A DNA stretch of 64,000 bases, taken from contig JAVZVD010000001.1 in assembly GCA_038878695.1 (NCBI GenBank), forward strand, positions 248,001 through 312,000, in the 5' to 3' direction. How positions within the stretch are numbered: the first letter of the stretch is position 1; every line of letters starts with the position of its first letter. Below the pieces are notes generated by a model. That model saw nothing but the letters and a program-made list of their open reading frames with translations, did no database searches and was not told the origin of the DNA. This DNA is from Fervidicoccaceae archaeon. GTDB taxonomy: Archaea > Thermoproteota > Thermoprotei_A > Sulfolobales > Fervidicoccaceae. A program made the position numbers and the translations under genes. Below are positions 35,079 through 43,830 of this stretch, piece after piece.

Positions 35079-35609
35079 ATGACAGTCGAGCGAGAGATTA
35101 AGGTGAAACTAGATCAGCTGGACCTCGCCAAGCTCCGTGAGTGGTTGAACGATAGGTGCGTTCCTCTAGGCGAGGAGGTGCAGGTCGACACATACTTTCG
35201 ACATCCGTGCAGAGACTTCGAGGTAACCGATGAGGCGCTGAGGCTGAGGAAGCGGGGGGGAGCAGACCAAGCCGAATTGTGCTACAAAGGCCCCAGGAGC
35301 GTCGGAGGAGAGCTCGTCAAGGCAAGGGAAGAAATTGAGGTGAGCGTGAAGAGCGCGAGCGAGCTCTCACGCATCCTAGTAAGGCTAGGCTTCGAGCCTG
35401 TGGCCGAAGTTGTGAAAGAAAGGGAGATCTTCGATTGCGGGAATTTCATCACTTATCTAGATCACATCGAAGAGCTCGGCGACTTCGCCGAGTTCGAGGC
35501 CAGAGGGGTAGAGCAAGCCGAACTGGTGAAACTTCTCAAGAACTTTGGGCTCCTCGAGAAAGCGGAGAGCAGAACGTACTTAGAGCTATTGCTCGAGAAA
35601 CGCCGCTGA
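35079..35609 (+). CDS. CYTH-domain protein (CyaB/thiamine-triphosphatase type)
   Basis: 176 residues with the CYTH triphosphate-tunnel signature ExExK as EREIKVK at residues 4-10 and later charged strands (LRLRKRGG, LCYKGPR, REEIEVSV, YLDHIEELGDFAEFEA). These metal-dependent enzymes act on triphosphates; archaeal members are annotated either as class IV adenylate cyclase or as tri(poly)phosphatase. The substrate cannot be decided from sequence. Confidence 0.88.
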   Translation: MTVEREIKVKLDQLDLAKLREWLNDRCVPLGEEVQVDTYFRHPCRDFEVTDEALRLRKRGGADQAELCYKGPRSVGGELVKAREEIEVSVKSASELSRILVRLGFEPVAEVVKEREIFDCGNFITYLDHIEELGDFAEFEARGVEQAELVKLLKNFGLLEKAESRTYLELLLEKRR

Positions 35610-35623
35610 GGCTCGATATCCGG

Positions 35624-35697
35624 TCTATTTATAAGGCTAAATTCCGGGTCTGCGCACTCATGGCGAGTCCCTAAGAGCGCAGAGGTGCAGCGCCTCT
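35624..35697 (+). promoter_or_regulatory. valS promoter and leader hairpin covering the ribosome binding site
   Basis: A TATA box (CTATTTATAA, about 35624-35633) is followed by a leader of some 45 nt. Within it is a four-codon open frame (ATG at 35660, TAA at 35672-35674). Next, AGAGG (35681-35685) pairs with CCTCT (35693-35697), and this 5-bp hairpin includes the Shine-Dalgarno-like GAGGTG and abuts the TTG start at 35698. It could modulate valS translation; this is inference. Confidence 0.4.
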
Positions 35698-38160
35698 TTG
35701 ACGACGAAATTCGAACCAAGGATCGGCGAGAAGCGCTGGGACCACTCAACTGAGGAGACAAAGCTTTTGGAACTTTGGGAGCGAGAAGCTCCCGGAGCTT
35801 TTAGGCGAGACCAGATCCGAAAGAAGCCAACGATAGCTATCGACGTGCCTCCTCCCTACGCGAGTGGTAAATGGCATGTGGGAGGGGCAGCACATTACGT
35901 TCACCACGACATACTGATCAGGTACCTCAGAATGAGAGGCTATAACGTATTGGCTCCCTTCTACGCCGATCGCAACGGCCTGCCTGTAGAAGTTTACATA
36001 GAGAGGACGCGCGGGATAAACCCGCACGAGCTCGCGTCGACGCGAGAGGGAAGAGAGAAATTCCTCGAACTCTGTAAAGAGCAGCTTGACAAGACAGAGA
36101 GAGAGCTCGTTAAAATTTGGAAGAAGTTGGGTTGTAGCTTCGAGTATTGGCAGGAAGGCACCGATAGCTCTCTCTACCGGAGACTGACTCAACAAACATT
36201 CATTGAGCTTTGGAAGAGAGGACTAATCTACCTAGCCGAGAAGCCCGTGAGCTGGTGCCCCCGCTGCAGGACCTCCCTGAGCGAGGCCGAGATAGAGTAC
36301 AGGGAAGAGCAAGGTCGCTTATACTTCTTGAACTTTGAGCTGCTCAGAGGCGGGAAGGTCACGGTAGCTACCACGAGACCGGAGCTGCTCGCTGCGTGTC
36401 GAGCTTTGATCTACAACCCAAATGACTTAAGGTACTCCGGGCTCCGAGGAGAGAAAGCTCGGGTCCCGCTCTACGACCATCTGGTCTCAATTTTCGAGCA
36501 TCCATACGCTTCGCCTACCATTGGTACGGGCCTAATGATGGTATGCAGCTACGGAGATCAAGCCGACGTCAGGCTATTCCGCGAGCTTGGGCTAGAGCCC
36601 GTGGCCCTTATCAGAGAGGATGGAACGCTCAGCGAGCGAGCAGGCCGACTGGCCGGCTTGTCGGTGGTTGAGGCTAGGAGGAAAATAGTCGAAATACTCG
36701 AAGAGATCGGGGCGTTACAGAGAGCTGAAGATTATAAGCACACGATCCCTACCTGTTGGAGATGTGGCACGCGCGTAGAATACATACAGAGAAGAGAGTA
36801 CTTCCTCCGACAGCTCGACTTTAAAGAAGATCTCTTGAAAATAGTAGAAAATATTAAATTCTTTCCTGAATTTCATAAGAGAAAATTGATAGATTGGATA
36901 AATTCGCTGAGCATGGATTGGCCTATATCGAGAGACAGATACTACGCTACCGAGATCCCAGCGTGGAAGTGCTCTAGATGTAACGAGATCTTGGTCCCCG
37001 AGAAGCTGGATGAATATTGTAGACCGTGGAGAGACCCGCCCCCATGGGAGTTCTGCCCCAAGTGCGGAGCTCCTAGGGAGGAGCTCGTGGGAGAGAAAAA
37101 AGTCTTCGACACGTGGTTCGATTCTAGCATCTCCTGCCTCTACGTGACGGGCTACCAACGCGACTTAGAACTCTACGAGGCCGTGAAGGACTCCACGGTC
37201 AGAGTACAGGGCTACGACATCATTAGGACGTGGCTTTACTTCAGCTTGCTCCGAGTGTACCTCCTCACAGGTCGTCCTGCGTTCTCTTACGTGAGAATAA
37301 CAGGCATGGGCCTCGATGAGCGAGGCGAGGCGATGCACAAGTCCAAGGGCAACGTCATTAACCCAGAGCCTGTCCTAGAGGAATATGGCGCCGATGCCTT
37401 TAGATTCTGGGCGGCGATCTCGACCAAGATCGGCTACGACTACAGATTCTCGCCTCAACAGTTGAGAGCGGGGAAGCTATTCGTGACGAAGCTCTGGAAC
37501 ATAGCGCGCTTCATATCATCGTTCCCGGAGCCGGCGGCCGAGGCTCGCTCGACGTTGGTGGACCTGGACCGAGCTCTGTTGAGCAAGCTCAACTCCGTCG
37601 CCAGAGCCTACGTCAAGTACTTCGATGAGGAGCTTGACCACTTCGAGGCGACGCTCGTAACGTACAACTTCGTCTGGAACGTGTTTGCAAGCCATTACTT
37701 GGAGGCCGTCAAAGACAGAGCATACAACAGAACGGGCGATTGGTCTACGAGCGAGCAGCTGTCGGCTTGGGCAACCTTGCACGAGACCCTGCGAGGGATC
37801 CTAAAGCTCCTAGCTCCGATAATGCCGTTCATCACTGATGCCATATGGAGGAGGCTCTACGGGCCGAAGAGCATACACGAGGAGACGCTGGATCTCCCGA
37901 GGCCCGAGTGGGACTCTTGGGACTCGCGCTTGTTAGATCTACTCGTTACGATAAATGGAGAGGTCTGGAGATACAAGAGGAAGAGAGGTCTGACGCCGAG
38001 ACAGCCCGTCGCCGATGTGCTGTTCTACGTGCCCTCGGAGGCAGAGCCCCTCGTGAAGCACCTCGAGAAGTTACACGCGGCAAAGTTCGAGGTCGGAGAA
38101 CCTCCGCTCTACGCAGAGAAACTCGGAACGGTCTCTGTTGTTGAGCTCCGCCAGAGGTGA
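35698..38160 (+). CDS. valS: Valyl-tRNA synthetase
   Basis: 820 residues from a TTG. Class I signature HVGG (60-63, in PPPYASGKWHVGG) replaces HIGH, and KSKGN (in MHKSKGNVI, near 547-553) replaces KMSKS. The editing domain is present (VATTRPE), and two zinc clusters appear (CPRC/CWRC and CSRC/CPKC). DWPISRDRYYATEIP is typical of archaeal ValRS. A segment near residues 380-405 uses unusually A/T-rich codons. It overlaps the start of sufS by 4 nt. Confidence 0.93.
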   Translation: MTTKFEPRIGEKRWDHSTEETKLLELWEREAPGAFRRDQIRKKPTIAIDVPPPYASGKWHVGGAAHYVHHDILIRYLRMRGYNVLAPFYADRNGLPVEVYIERTRGINPHELASTREGREKFLELCKEQLDKTERELVKIWKKLGCSFEYWQEGTDSSLYRRLTQQTFIELWKRGLIYLAEKPVSWCPRCRTSLSEAEIEYREEQGRLYFLNFELLRGGKVTVATTRPELLAACRALIYNPNDLRYSGLRGEKARVPLYDHLVSIFEHPYASPTIGTGLMMVCSYGDQADVRLFRELGLEPVALIREDGTLSERAGRLAGLSVVEARRKIVEILEEIGALQRAEDYKHTIPTCWRCGTRVEYIQRREYFLRQLDFKEDLLKIVENIKFFPEFHKRKLIDWINSLSMDWPISRDRYYATEIPAWKCSRCNEILVPEKLDEYCRPWRDPPPWEFCPKCGAPREELVGEKKVFDTWFDSSISCLYVTGYQRDLELYEAVKDSTVRVQGYDIIRTWLYFSLLRVYLLTGRPAFSYVRITGMGLDERGEAMHKSKGNVINPEPVLEEYGADAFRFWAAISTKIGYDYRFSPQQLRAGKLFVTKLWNIARFISSFPEPAAEARSTLVDLDRALLSKLNSVARAYVKYFDEELDHFEATLVTYNFVWNVFASHYLEAVKDRAYNRTGDWSTSEQLSAWATLHETLRGILKLLAPIMPFITDAIWRRLYGPKSIHEETLDLPRPEWDSWDSRLLDLLVTINGEVWRYKRKRGLTPRQPVADVLFYVPSEAEPLVKHLEKLHAAKFEVGEPPLYAEKLGTVSVVELRQR

Positions 38161-39404
38161 TCGATTTGGAACTAGATGTAGAAAGCATCAGGCGCGACTT
38201 CCCTATTCTCGATCAGGTCATTGGAGGTAGAAAGCTGGTTTACCTCGATAACGCTGCCACGACTCATAAACCGAGACAAGTTGTCGAGAGAGTCGTCGAA
38301 GTATACTACAAGCATTACTCCAATGTGCATAGAGGTCATCACAGCCTGAGCGAAATATCTACCGAGCTCTACGAAGAGGCCCACAGAGCGGTCGCGAGAT
38401 TTATCGGGGCCCGCTTTTGGGAGGAAATAGTGCTGACCTTCAATACTACAACGGCCATAAACGCGATCGCTGTCCCTCTACTCGAAAAGACCTCTCGAGA
38501 GGGGAGGAAAAAAGTTCTACTCACGCAGATGGAACATCACAGCAACATGTTGCCCTGGAGAAGAGCCGCTAAGCTTCTCGGGTGCGAAATCTCCTATATC
38601 CCAGTCAAGAGGAGCGGGCTCTTGGACTTTGAGAAGGCTCTAGAGCTTCTGAACGACGACGTGGGGGTGCTCGCGATCTCTCATGCTAGTAACGTCACCG
38701 GCGTGATAAACGACGTGAGGCTCCTGGCTCGCCGAGCCCACGAGTATGGAATCGTGGTGGTAGTCGATGGGGCGCAATCAGCGCCACACCTCAAGATCAA
38801 TGTTAACGACCTCGAAGTAGACTTCTTCGCCTTCAGTGGGCACAAAATGCTCGCTCCAGAGGGGACTGGCGTACTCTACGGGCGAAGAGAGCTGCTCGAG
38901 GAGCTCGAGCCGTGGTTCGTCGGAGGAGGAGCGGTCAGGAGGGTCACAGTGGACGACGTGATCTACGAGGACCTGCCGTGGAGATTCGAACCAGGCACCC
39001 CCGACGTGGCAGGCGCGGCCGGACTCATTGAGGCTGTGAAGTACCTAGAGAGAGTGGGCATGGAGCGCCTCCACTCGCACGAGGCGAAGCTCTTGAGGCT
39101 AGCGAGAGAAATTCTAGCCAACGACGAACGAGTGATACTTTACCAGCCTGCTGAACCGGAGAAGCACACGGGCATCTTAGCGTTCAACGTACGTGGTATA
39201 AACTGCCATGTTGTCGGCAAGATCCTTAATGACTTCTACGGCGTGGCCGTGAGAACCGGCTTACATTGTGCCCATCCATATCACGTAGCCATAGGCGCTC
39301 CCGATGGCACCGTGAGAGCCAGCTTCTACCTTTACAATACGGCTGAGGAGATCGAGTATTTCGCGGAAGCCGTGAGAGAAATAGCACGCAAGTACTCCAA
39401 ATAG
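38157..39404 (+). CDS. sufS: Cysteine desulfurase, SufS type
   Basis: 415 residues from a GTG that overlaps the valS stop. PLP-enzyme marks: YLDNAATTHKP, EHHSNMLPW, VDGAQSAPH, the PLP lysine in FSGHKMLAPEG (near 229), and the catalytic Cys in RTGLHCAHP (near 371). It takes sulfur from cysteine for Fe-S clusters or tRNA thiolation. No sufBCD genes are next to it. Confidence 0.94.
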   Translation: MIDLELDVESIRRDFPILDQVIGGRKLVYLDNAATTHKPRQVVERVVEVYYKHYSNVHRGHHSLSEISTELYEEAHRAVARFIGARFWEEIVLTFNTTTAINAIAVPLLEKTSREGRKKVLLTQMEHHSNMLPWRRAAKLLGCEISYIPVKRSGLLDFEKALELLNDDVGVLAISHASNVTGVINDVRLLARRAHEYGIVVVVDGAQSAPHLKINVNDLEVDFFAFSGHKMLAPEGTGVLYGRRELLEELEPWFVGGGAVRRVTVDDVIYEDLPWRFEPGTPDVAGAAGLIEAVKYLERVGMERLHSHEAKLLRLAREILANDERVILYQPAEPEKHTGILAFNVRGINCHVVGKILNDFYGVAVRTGLHCAHPYHVAIGAPDGTVRASFYLYNTAEEIEYFAEAVREIARKYSK

Positions 39405-39467
39405 ATAGCTCCCCACCTAAGATAGTAAAATGCTGCGAAGAGCGAAACGAGGGAGAGGCGAAGAAAC

Positions 39468-40565
39468 TTGGACGTAGAAGAGACGCTGAGATTAATCATG
39501 AGGAACACCGTCGAGATAGTCACATTGGACGAATTGAAGTCAGCTTTGGAGACAGGCAAGAAGCTGCAGGGGTACTTGGGATATGAGCCGAGCGGGCTAT
39601 TCCATATCGGTTGGATGATATGGGCCCTCAAGGTTAAGGACCTAATCGAGGCAGGAGTAGATTTCACACTCTTGGAGGCTACGTGGCACGCGTGGATAAA
39701 CGACAAGCTCGGGGGGAACATGGAGCTCATACGCGAGGCTGCAGTCTACGTGAGGCACGCTCTCAGGGCGCTCGGTATTCCGACGGAGAGGTTAAGATTC
39801 GTTGACGCAGAGGAGCTCGTCTCCGATAAGTCGTACTGGGCCCTCTTGTTGCGAGTTGCTAAGAATACTACTCTTAAGCGAGCCAAGAGAGCCCTCACTA
39901 TAATGGGTAGACGCGAGGACGAGGCCGAGCTTGACTCCTCGAAAATAATCTATCCCTTTATGCAGGTGACCGACATATTCTACATGGACTTAGATTTGGC
40001 TCTCGGTGGGATAGACCAACGAAAAGCCCACATGTTAGCTAGAGATCTCGCCGAGAAGATGGGAAGGAAAAAGGTGATAGCGATCCACACGCCTCTTCTA
40101 ACTTCTCTCAGCGGCGCTGGCAGGGAGGAAGCGCTCAAGCTCCCGCTCGACGAACAAGCGGTCGAACTTAAGATGAGTAAGTCGAAGCCGGAGGGGGCTC
40201 TGCTGATCCACGACGGCCCTGATACAATAGAGAGGAAGTTGAGAGCAGCATACTGTCCCCCTAGACAAATAGAATTGAATCCTATAATAGAGATAAATAA
40301 ATATATTCTGTTCCCTCAGAAAGGATTCCGTCTCCTCGTGGAGAGGCCCGAGAAATATGGAGGGACCGTGGAGTTTCACGAATTCGATGAGTTGGCGAGA
40401 GCCTACGCCGAGGGCCGGCTTCACCCAGCCGATCTGAAACAAGCCACCGCGGCGGCTCTCGCCGAGGTATTGTCGCCGGTTAGAAAATACTTCGAGTCTG
40501 TGGCTGAAGCTCGCGAAGCGGCTCTCAAAATCGCGGCGGCACTGGGGCTGAGAATTGATTTGTGA
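39468..40565 (+). CDS. tyrS: Tyrosyl-tRNA synthetase
   Basis: 365 residues from a TTG. Class I marks: GYEPSGLFHIGW with HIGW as the HIGH motif near 45-48, YPFMQVTDIF, DQRKAHMLARD and LKMSKSKPEG as the KMSKS loop. The C-terminal helical domain that recognises the anticodon is of archaeal/eukaryotic type. It charges tRNA-Tyr. Confidence 0.94.
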   Translation: MDVEETLRLIMRNTVEIVTLDELKSALETGKKLQGYLGYEPSGLFHIGWMIWALKVKDLIEAGVDFTLLEATWHAWINDKLGGNMELIREAAVYVRHALRALGIPTERLRFVDAEELVSDKSYWALLLRVAKNTTLKRAKRALTIMGRREDEAELDSSKIIYPFMQVTDIFYMDLDLALGGIDQRKAHMLARDLAEKMGRKKVIAIHTPLLTSLSGAGREEALKLPLDEQAVELKMSKSKPEGALLIHDGPDTIERKLRAAYCPPRQIELNPIIEINKYILFPQKGFRLLVERPEKYGGTVEFHEFDELARAYAEGRLHPADLKQATAAALAEVLSPVRKYFESVAEAREAALKIAAALGLRIDL

Positions 40566-40652
40566 GGAGAGCTCATCTGGTAGAAGCTAAAGAAGAACGA
40601 TCTCGCGGGTGGTAAGGGAAAAAAGCCGGCAGCAACAGAGAAGACCCCAAGC

Positions 40653-40677
40653 CGTTGGTGGACCCCTGCCATCAACG
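40653..40677 (+). other. Nine-base-pair hairpin in the dnaG leader
   Basis: CGTTGGTGG (40653-40661) pairs fully (one G-T) with CCATCAACG (40669-40677) around a 7-nt loop ACCCCTG. It lies in the 152-nt spacer between tyrS and dnaG, 40 nt before the GTG start of dnaG. A competing hairpin CAAC-GTGC-GTTG follows directly (40673-40684). It may be a leader regulatory element, part of a small RNA, or a terminator of tyrS without a T-run. Confidence 0.45.
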
Positions 40678-40717
40678 TGCGTTGAGGCGATATGGACACG
40701 TGACCGGGAGATAAGCC

Positions 40718-41896
40718 GTGAAGTACCTGATCCGGGCTCGTATAGAGATCGACGGAGTAGTGGATAAGCACGACGTGATAGGGGCGCTCTTCGGTCAAAC
40801 CGAGGGTCTATTACCTGAGCTCGACCTACGAGAGCTCCAAGAGAAGGGTCGAGTGGGTAGGATACAAGTCGACATGAACGCTGAGGGAGGCAAAGTTAGG
40901 GGAGAAATAAAGGTTCCTTGTAATTTAGACAGAGTAGAGGTAGCATTAATAGCTGCTCTCTTAGAAACAATAGATAAAGTTGGACCATATTCTGCAAGAG
41001 TACAATTAATAAAAATATTAGATTTAAGATTGGAAAAATTGAAGAAAGCGCTAGAGAGAGCCAAAGAGATTCTCAGAACCTGGCACTTCGAGGAGATCCC
41101 CGAGATGAAAGAGTTGCTGAGAGAGCTCCAGAGCTCGGTGAAGTCGGCCGAGCTTGTAGAGTTTGGCCCTGAGAAGCTTCCAGCCGGCCCAGCTCTCGAG
41201 AAGAGTGATCTGATAATTATAGTCGAGGGACGCGCCGACGTCCTTAATCTGCTCAGGTGCGGCTACAACAACGTGGTAGCGGTCGAGGGAGCCAGAGGCT
41301 CCGTGCCAGATAGCTTGAGAGAGTTGGTGAAGAATAAGACCGTGGTGGCTTTCGTCGATGGAGACCACGCTGGAGACCTGATCGCGCGAGAGCTTATATC
41401 GACACTTAAGGTGGATTTTGTTACTAAGGCTCCTCAAGGCAAAGAAGTCGAGGAGCTAACATGTAAGGAGATAGCAAGATCTCTCGAGAAGAAAATCCAG
41501 GCGCAGCAGTTCTTAGAGGGCTTAGAGGAAAAGAAAGCAGTCAAGGAGGTCGCGACGACTCCGACAGGACCGCAGCAAGCGGCCATTTCTATAGAGATCC
41601 CACAGAAGGTGGTAGAAGAGGCAAAGGGGCTCGCCGGGACTCTGGAGAGCCTCATCTATGGGGCGGATTGGACTCTCGTGAAACGAGTCCCGGTCAGGGA
41701 CCTACATCAGGAGCTCAAAGCGAGTGGAGAGGGCACAATTTCCGCGGTCATCTTTGACGGCATCGTGACTCAGAGAATAATCGACGTAGCCTCTGAGAAG
41801 AAGATCCCCCTAATAGTAGGCGCCAGAATCGGTAGCATAGAGAAGCGTGGGGAGGGCATAACTATACTAACACTACAAGACTTGATTGCTCAATAA
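40718..41896 (+). CDS. dnaG: Archaeal DnaG-like protein (primase/exosome subunit)
   Basis: 392 residues from a GTG. Central TOPRIM domain: IIVEGRADVLNLL (about 167-179) with the catalytic Glu, and VVAFVDGDHAGD (about 208-219) with the DxD. The N-terminal archaeal DnaG domain (YLIRARIEIDGVVDKHDVIGALFGQTEGLL) is intact. In archaea the protein is a stable part of the RNA exosome and has primase activity in vitro. Codons for residues 67-110 are strikingly A/T-rich compared with the rest. Confidence 0.94.
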   Translation: MKYLIRARIEIDGVVDKHDVIGALFGQTEGLLPELDLRELQEKGRVGRIQVDMNAEGGKVRGEIKVPCNLDRVEVALIAALLETIDKVGPYSARVQLIKILDLRLEKLKKALERAKEILRTWHFEEIPEMKELLRELQSSVKSAELVEFGPEKLPAGPALEKSDLIIIVEGRADVLNLLRCGYNNVVAVEGARGSVPDSLRELVKNKTVVAFVDGDHAGDLIARELISTLKVDFVTKAPQGKEVEELTCKEIARSLEKKIQAQQFLEGLEEKKAVKEVATTPTGPQQAAISIEIPQKVVEEAKGLAGTLESLIYGADWTLVKRVPVRDLHQELKASGEGTISAVIFDGIVTQRIIDVASEKKIPLIVGARIGSIEKRGEGITILTLQDLIAQ

Positions 41897-41913
41897 AAAT
41901 AGCGGCGACCTCG

Positions 41914-42570
41914 ATGAGAGAGACTCGGGCTACTCCGAGGGCCCTCTACGTGGCGATAGAGGGCATAGACGGGGCTGGAAAGACTACGGTAGCCGTAGAG
42001 GTCTATAATAGGCTGGTCCTCTCGGGCGTGCGCTGCGCGCTCGTTAGCGAGCCCTACACGGATATCGTGACCCGCGTCTTCGAGCTGCTAGGTCGGTTGG
42101 ATCCGTTGACCGAGGCTTATCTATTCGCCGCGGACCGCGTGGCTCTACATAGAGGTCCATTGAAGCGCTTGTTGGAGTCCCGGGAGGTCGTCTTAAGTGA
42201 TAGGAGCTATGTCGCATCTCTCGCTTATCAAGTGGTACGCGGCGTACCTGAGGAGCTCGTGGAGAGCCTCAATACTCCCTGCTCGATTCCTGATCGCGTG
42301 TATCTACTTGATGTTCCAGTCGACGTGGCTCTCTCTAGGCTCGCATCTAGGCCGGTTGACGAGAGCCGAAAGAGGTTGCCCTATCTTGAGTCGCCTAAGA
42401 CGCTCGAGGAGGTTCGGAAGAGGTATTTGGAGCTCGCTCTGCGCGGGATATTCGAGGCTATCGTGATAGACGCGACGAGGCCCGTGGAGATGGTCGCCAA
42501 CGAGATAGCGACAGACATCGTTAAAACCCTGCGCTCGAAGAACTCACGTGCCGGGGATCGTCGAGGTTAA
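41914..42570 (+). CDS. tmk: Thymidylate kinase
   Basis: 218 residues. Walker A EGIDGAGKTT (about 16-25), DRSYVASLAYQ with the DR(Y/H) motif, and the C-terminal lid region with DESRKRLPYLE. It phosphorylates dTMP to dTDP. It lies 17 nt after dnaG and 18 nt before the peptidase gene, so probably in the same transcript. Confidence 0.9.
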   Translation: MRETRATPRALYVAIEGIDGAGKTTVAVEVYNRLVLSGVRCALVSEPYTDIVTRVFELLGRLDPLTEAYLFAADRVALHRGPLKRLLESREVVLSDRSYVASLAYQVVRGVPEELVESLNTPCSIPDRVYLLDVPVDVALSRLASRPVDESRKRLPYLESPKTLEEVRKRYLELALRGIFEAIVIDATRPVEMVANEIATDIVKTLRSKNSRAGDRRG

Positions 42571-42588
42571 GAGCGCGGTGGACTGGCC

Positions 42589-43830
42589 GTGATAAGCGAA
42601 AGCCTCAGGAAAGAAGCGCTGAGCCTCCTTCTCGACCTCATCAGGGTGCCGACCGTTTCGCCGTTCGGCGAGGGCTATGAGGAAGCGATCAAAATACTAC
42701 GGGAATTCCTCGATAGGTACTCAGTTGGTACCGAGATAATAAGAGTCCCCACCGACTATCAATCGCATCGCTGTGCCCACGTGAGCTCCAAGCCCAGGTA
42801 TATTCTCCGCGGGTTCGTTGATGAGGGTGGAAGACTTTGGCTGCAGCTCAATGGTCACTACGATGTTGTACCAGGTGGCTCAGGTTGGACCAAGACCAGT
42901 CCTTTTGAGCCTCTCGTCGAGGGCGACAGGGTCTACGGCCGTGGTTCAACCGACATGAAGGGGGGGATAGTCTCCATGGCGCTCGCGCTGGTTTTGTACG
43001 CCGAAAGCGCGAGAAAAGCCGACTGCAGATTAGATGCCGTCTTCGTTCCCGACGAAGAAGTGGGAGGAGAATGTGGCACTGGCTACTACGTTGAGACGCT
43101 AAAGGCTAGGAAGCCGGACTACGTGATAATCGCGGAGCCTAGCAGCCCAAAATATATTTACATAGGTCACCGGGGCGTGCTCTGGGCTCGCGTCAAGGTG
43201 AGGGGCAAAAGCGCTCACGCATCGGTGCCTTGGCTTGGCGTCAACGCGTTCCTTGATGCAGCTAAGCTCGCCCTCTGGTTAGAAGAGAATTATGTTGCCA
43301 CGATAGCATCGGTAAGGAGCTCGTACGAGTACGATGTACCAAACGCGGGGACTCCTACGGCTATGATAGGAGGAGAGGCTGGAGTTCCCGGTGGAAAGGT
43401 TAACCAGGTGCCCGGAGAGGCGTACTTCACCATCGATAGGAGACTTATAGTCGAAGAGAAGACCGAGGACGTCGCCGCCGAGCTCAGAGCGGCGGTAGCG
43501 ACCGGCTCAAAGAGGCTCGGATTGAATGGCGATAGAGTAGAGCTGGAGATAGTCTCAGTGGCGGCTCCAGCGCTCGTACCGCGGGGCAACCCTCTATCGT
43601 TAGCGCTGATAGATGAGGCTGAGAAGAAAGGATTACCTAGGCCGAGAGAGGCGATCAGCGCCGGGGGGCTGGACTCGAGATATTATGTTGAGAAGGGGAT
43701 ACTCACCGTCGCCTATGGGCCGGGCGTGCATAAGCTCTCGCACTCGCCCGACGAATACGTGAACTTCGAGGAAGTGCTGAAGTTCTCCGAGATTTACGCT
43801 AGCCTGCCGGCCAAGCTCTCAGGATCGTGA
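42589..43830 (+). CDS. M20 family metallopeptidase/deacylase (ArgE/DapE/LysK-like)
   Basis: 413 residues from a GTG. Metal ligands are visible in LNGHYDVVP (His and Asp near 91-93), GRGSTDMKGG (Asp bridging), EEVGGECGT (Glu pair) and the C-terminal HKLSHSPDEY. The dimerisation lid domain is present (about 190-310). Family members remove acyl groups from amino acids, e.g. LysW-bound lysine or ornithine, N-acetylornithine or succinyl-DAP. The window has a lysX/argX gene, but far away (60649), so a LysK-like role is only possible. Confidence 0.8.
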   Translation: MISESLRKEALSLLLDLIRVPTVSPFGEGYEEAIKILREFLDRYSVGTEIIRVPTDYQSHRCAHVSSKPRYILRGFVDEGGRLWLQLNGHYDVVPGGSGWTKTSPFEPLVEGDRVYGRGSTDMKGGIVSMALALVLYAESARKADCRLDAVFVPDEEVGGECGTGYYVETLKARKPDYVIIAEPSSPKYIYIGHRGVLWARVKVRGKSAHASVPWLGVNAFLDAAKLALWLEENYVATIASVRSSYEYDVPNAGTPTAMIGGEAGVPGGKVNQVPGEAYFTIDRRLIVEEKTEDVAAELRAAVATGSKRLGLNGDRVELEIVSVAAPALVPRGNPLSLALIDEAEKKGLPRPREAISAGGLDSRYYVEKGILTVAYGPGVHKLSHSPDEYVNFEEVLKFSEIYASLPAKLSGS

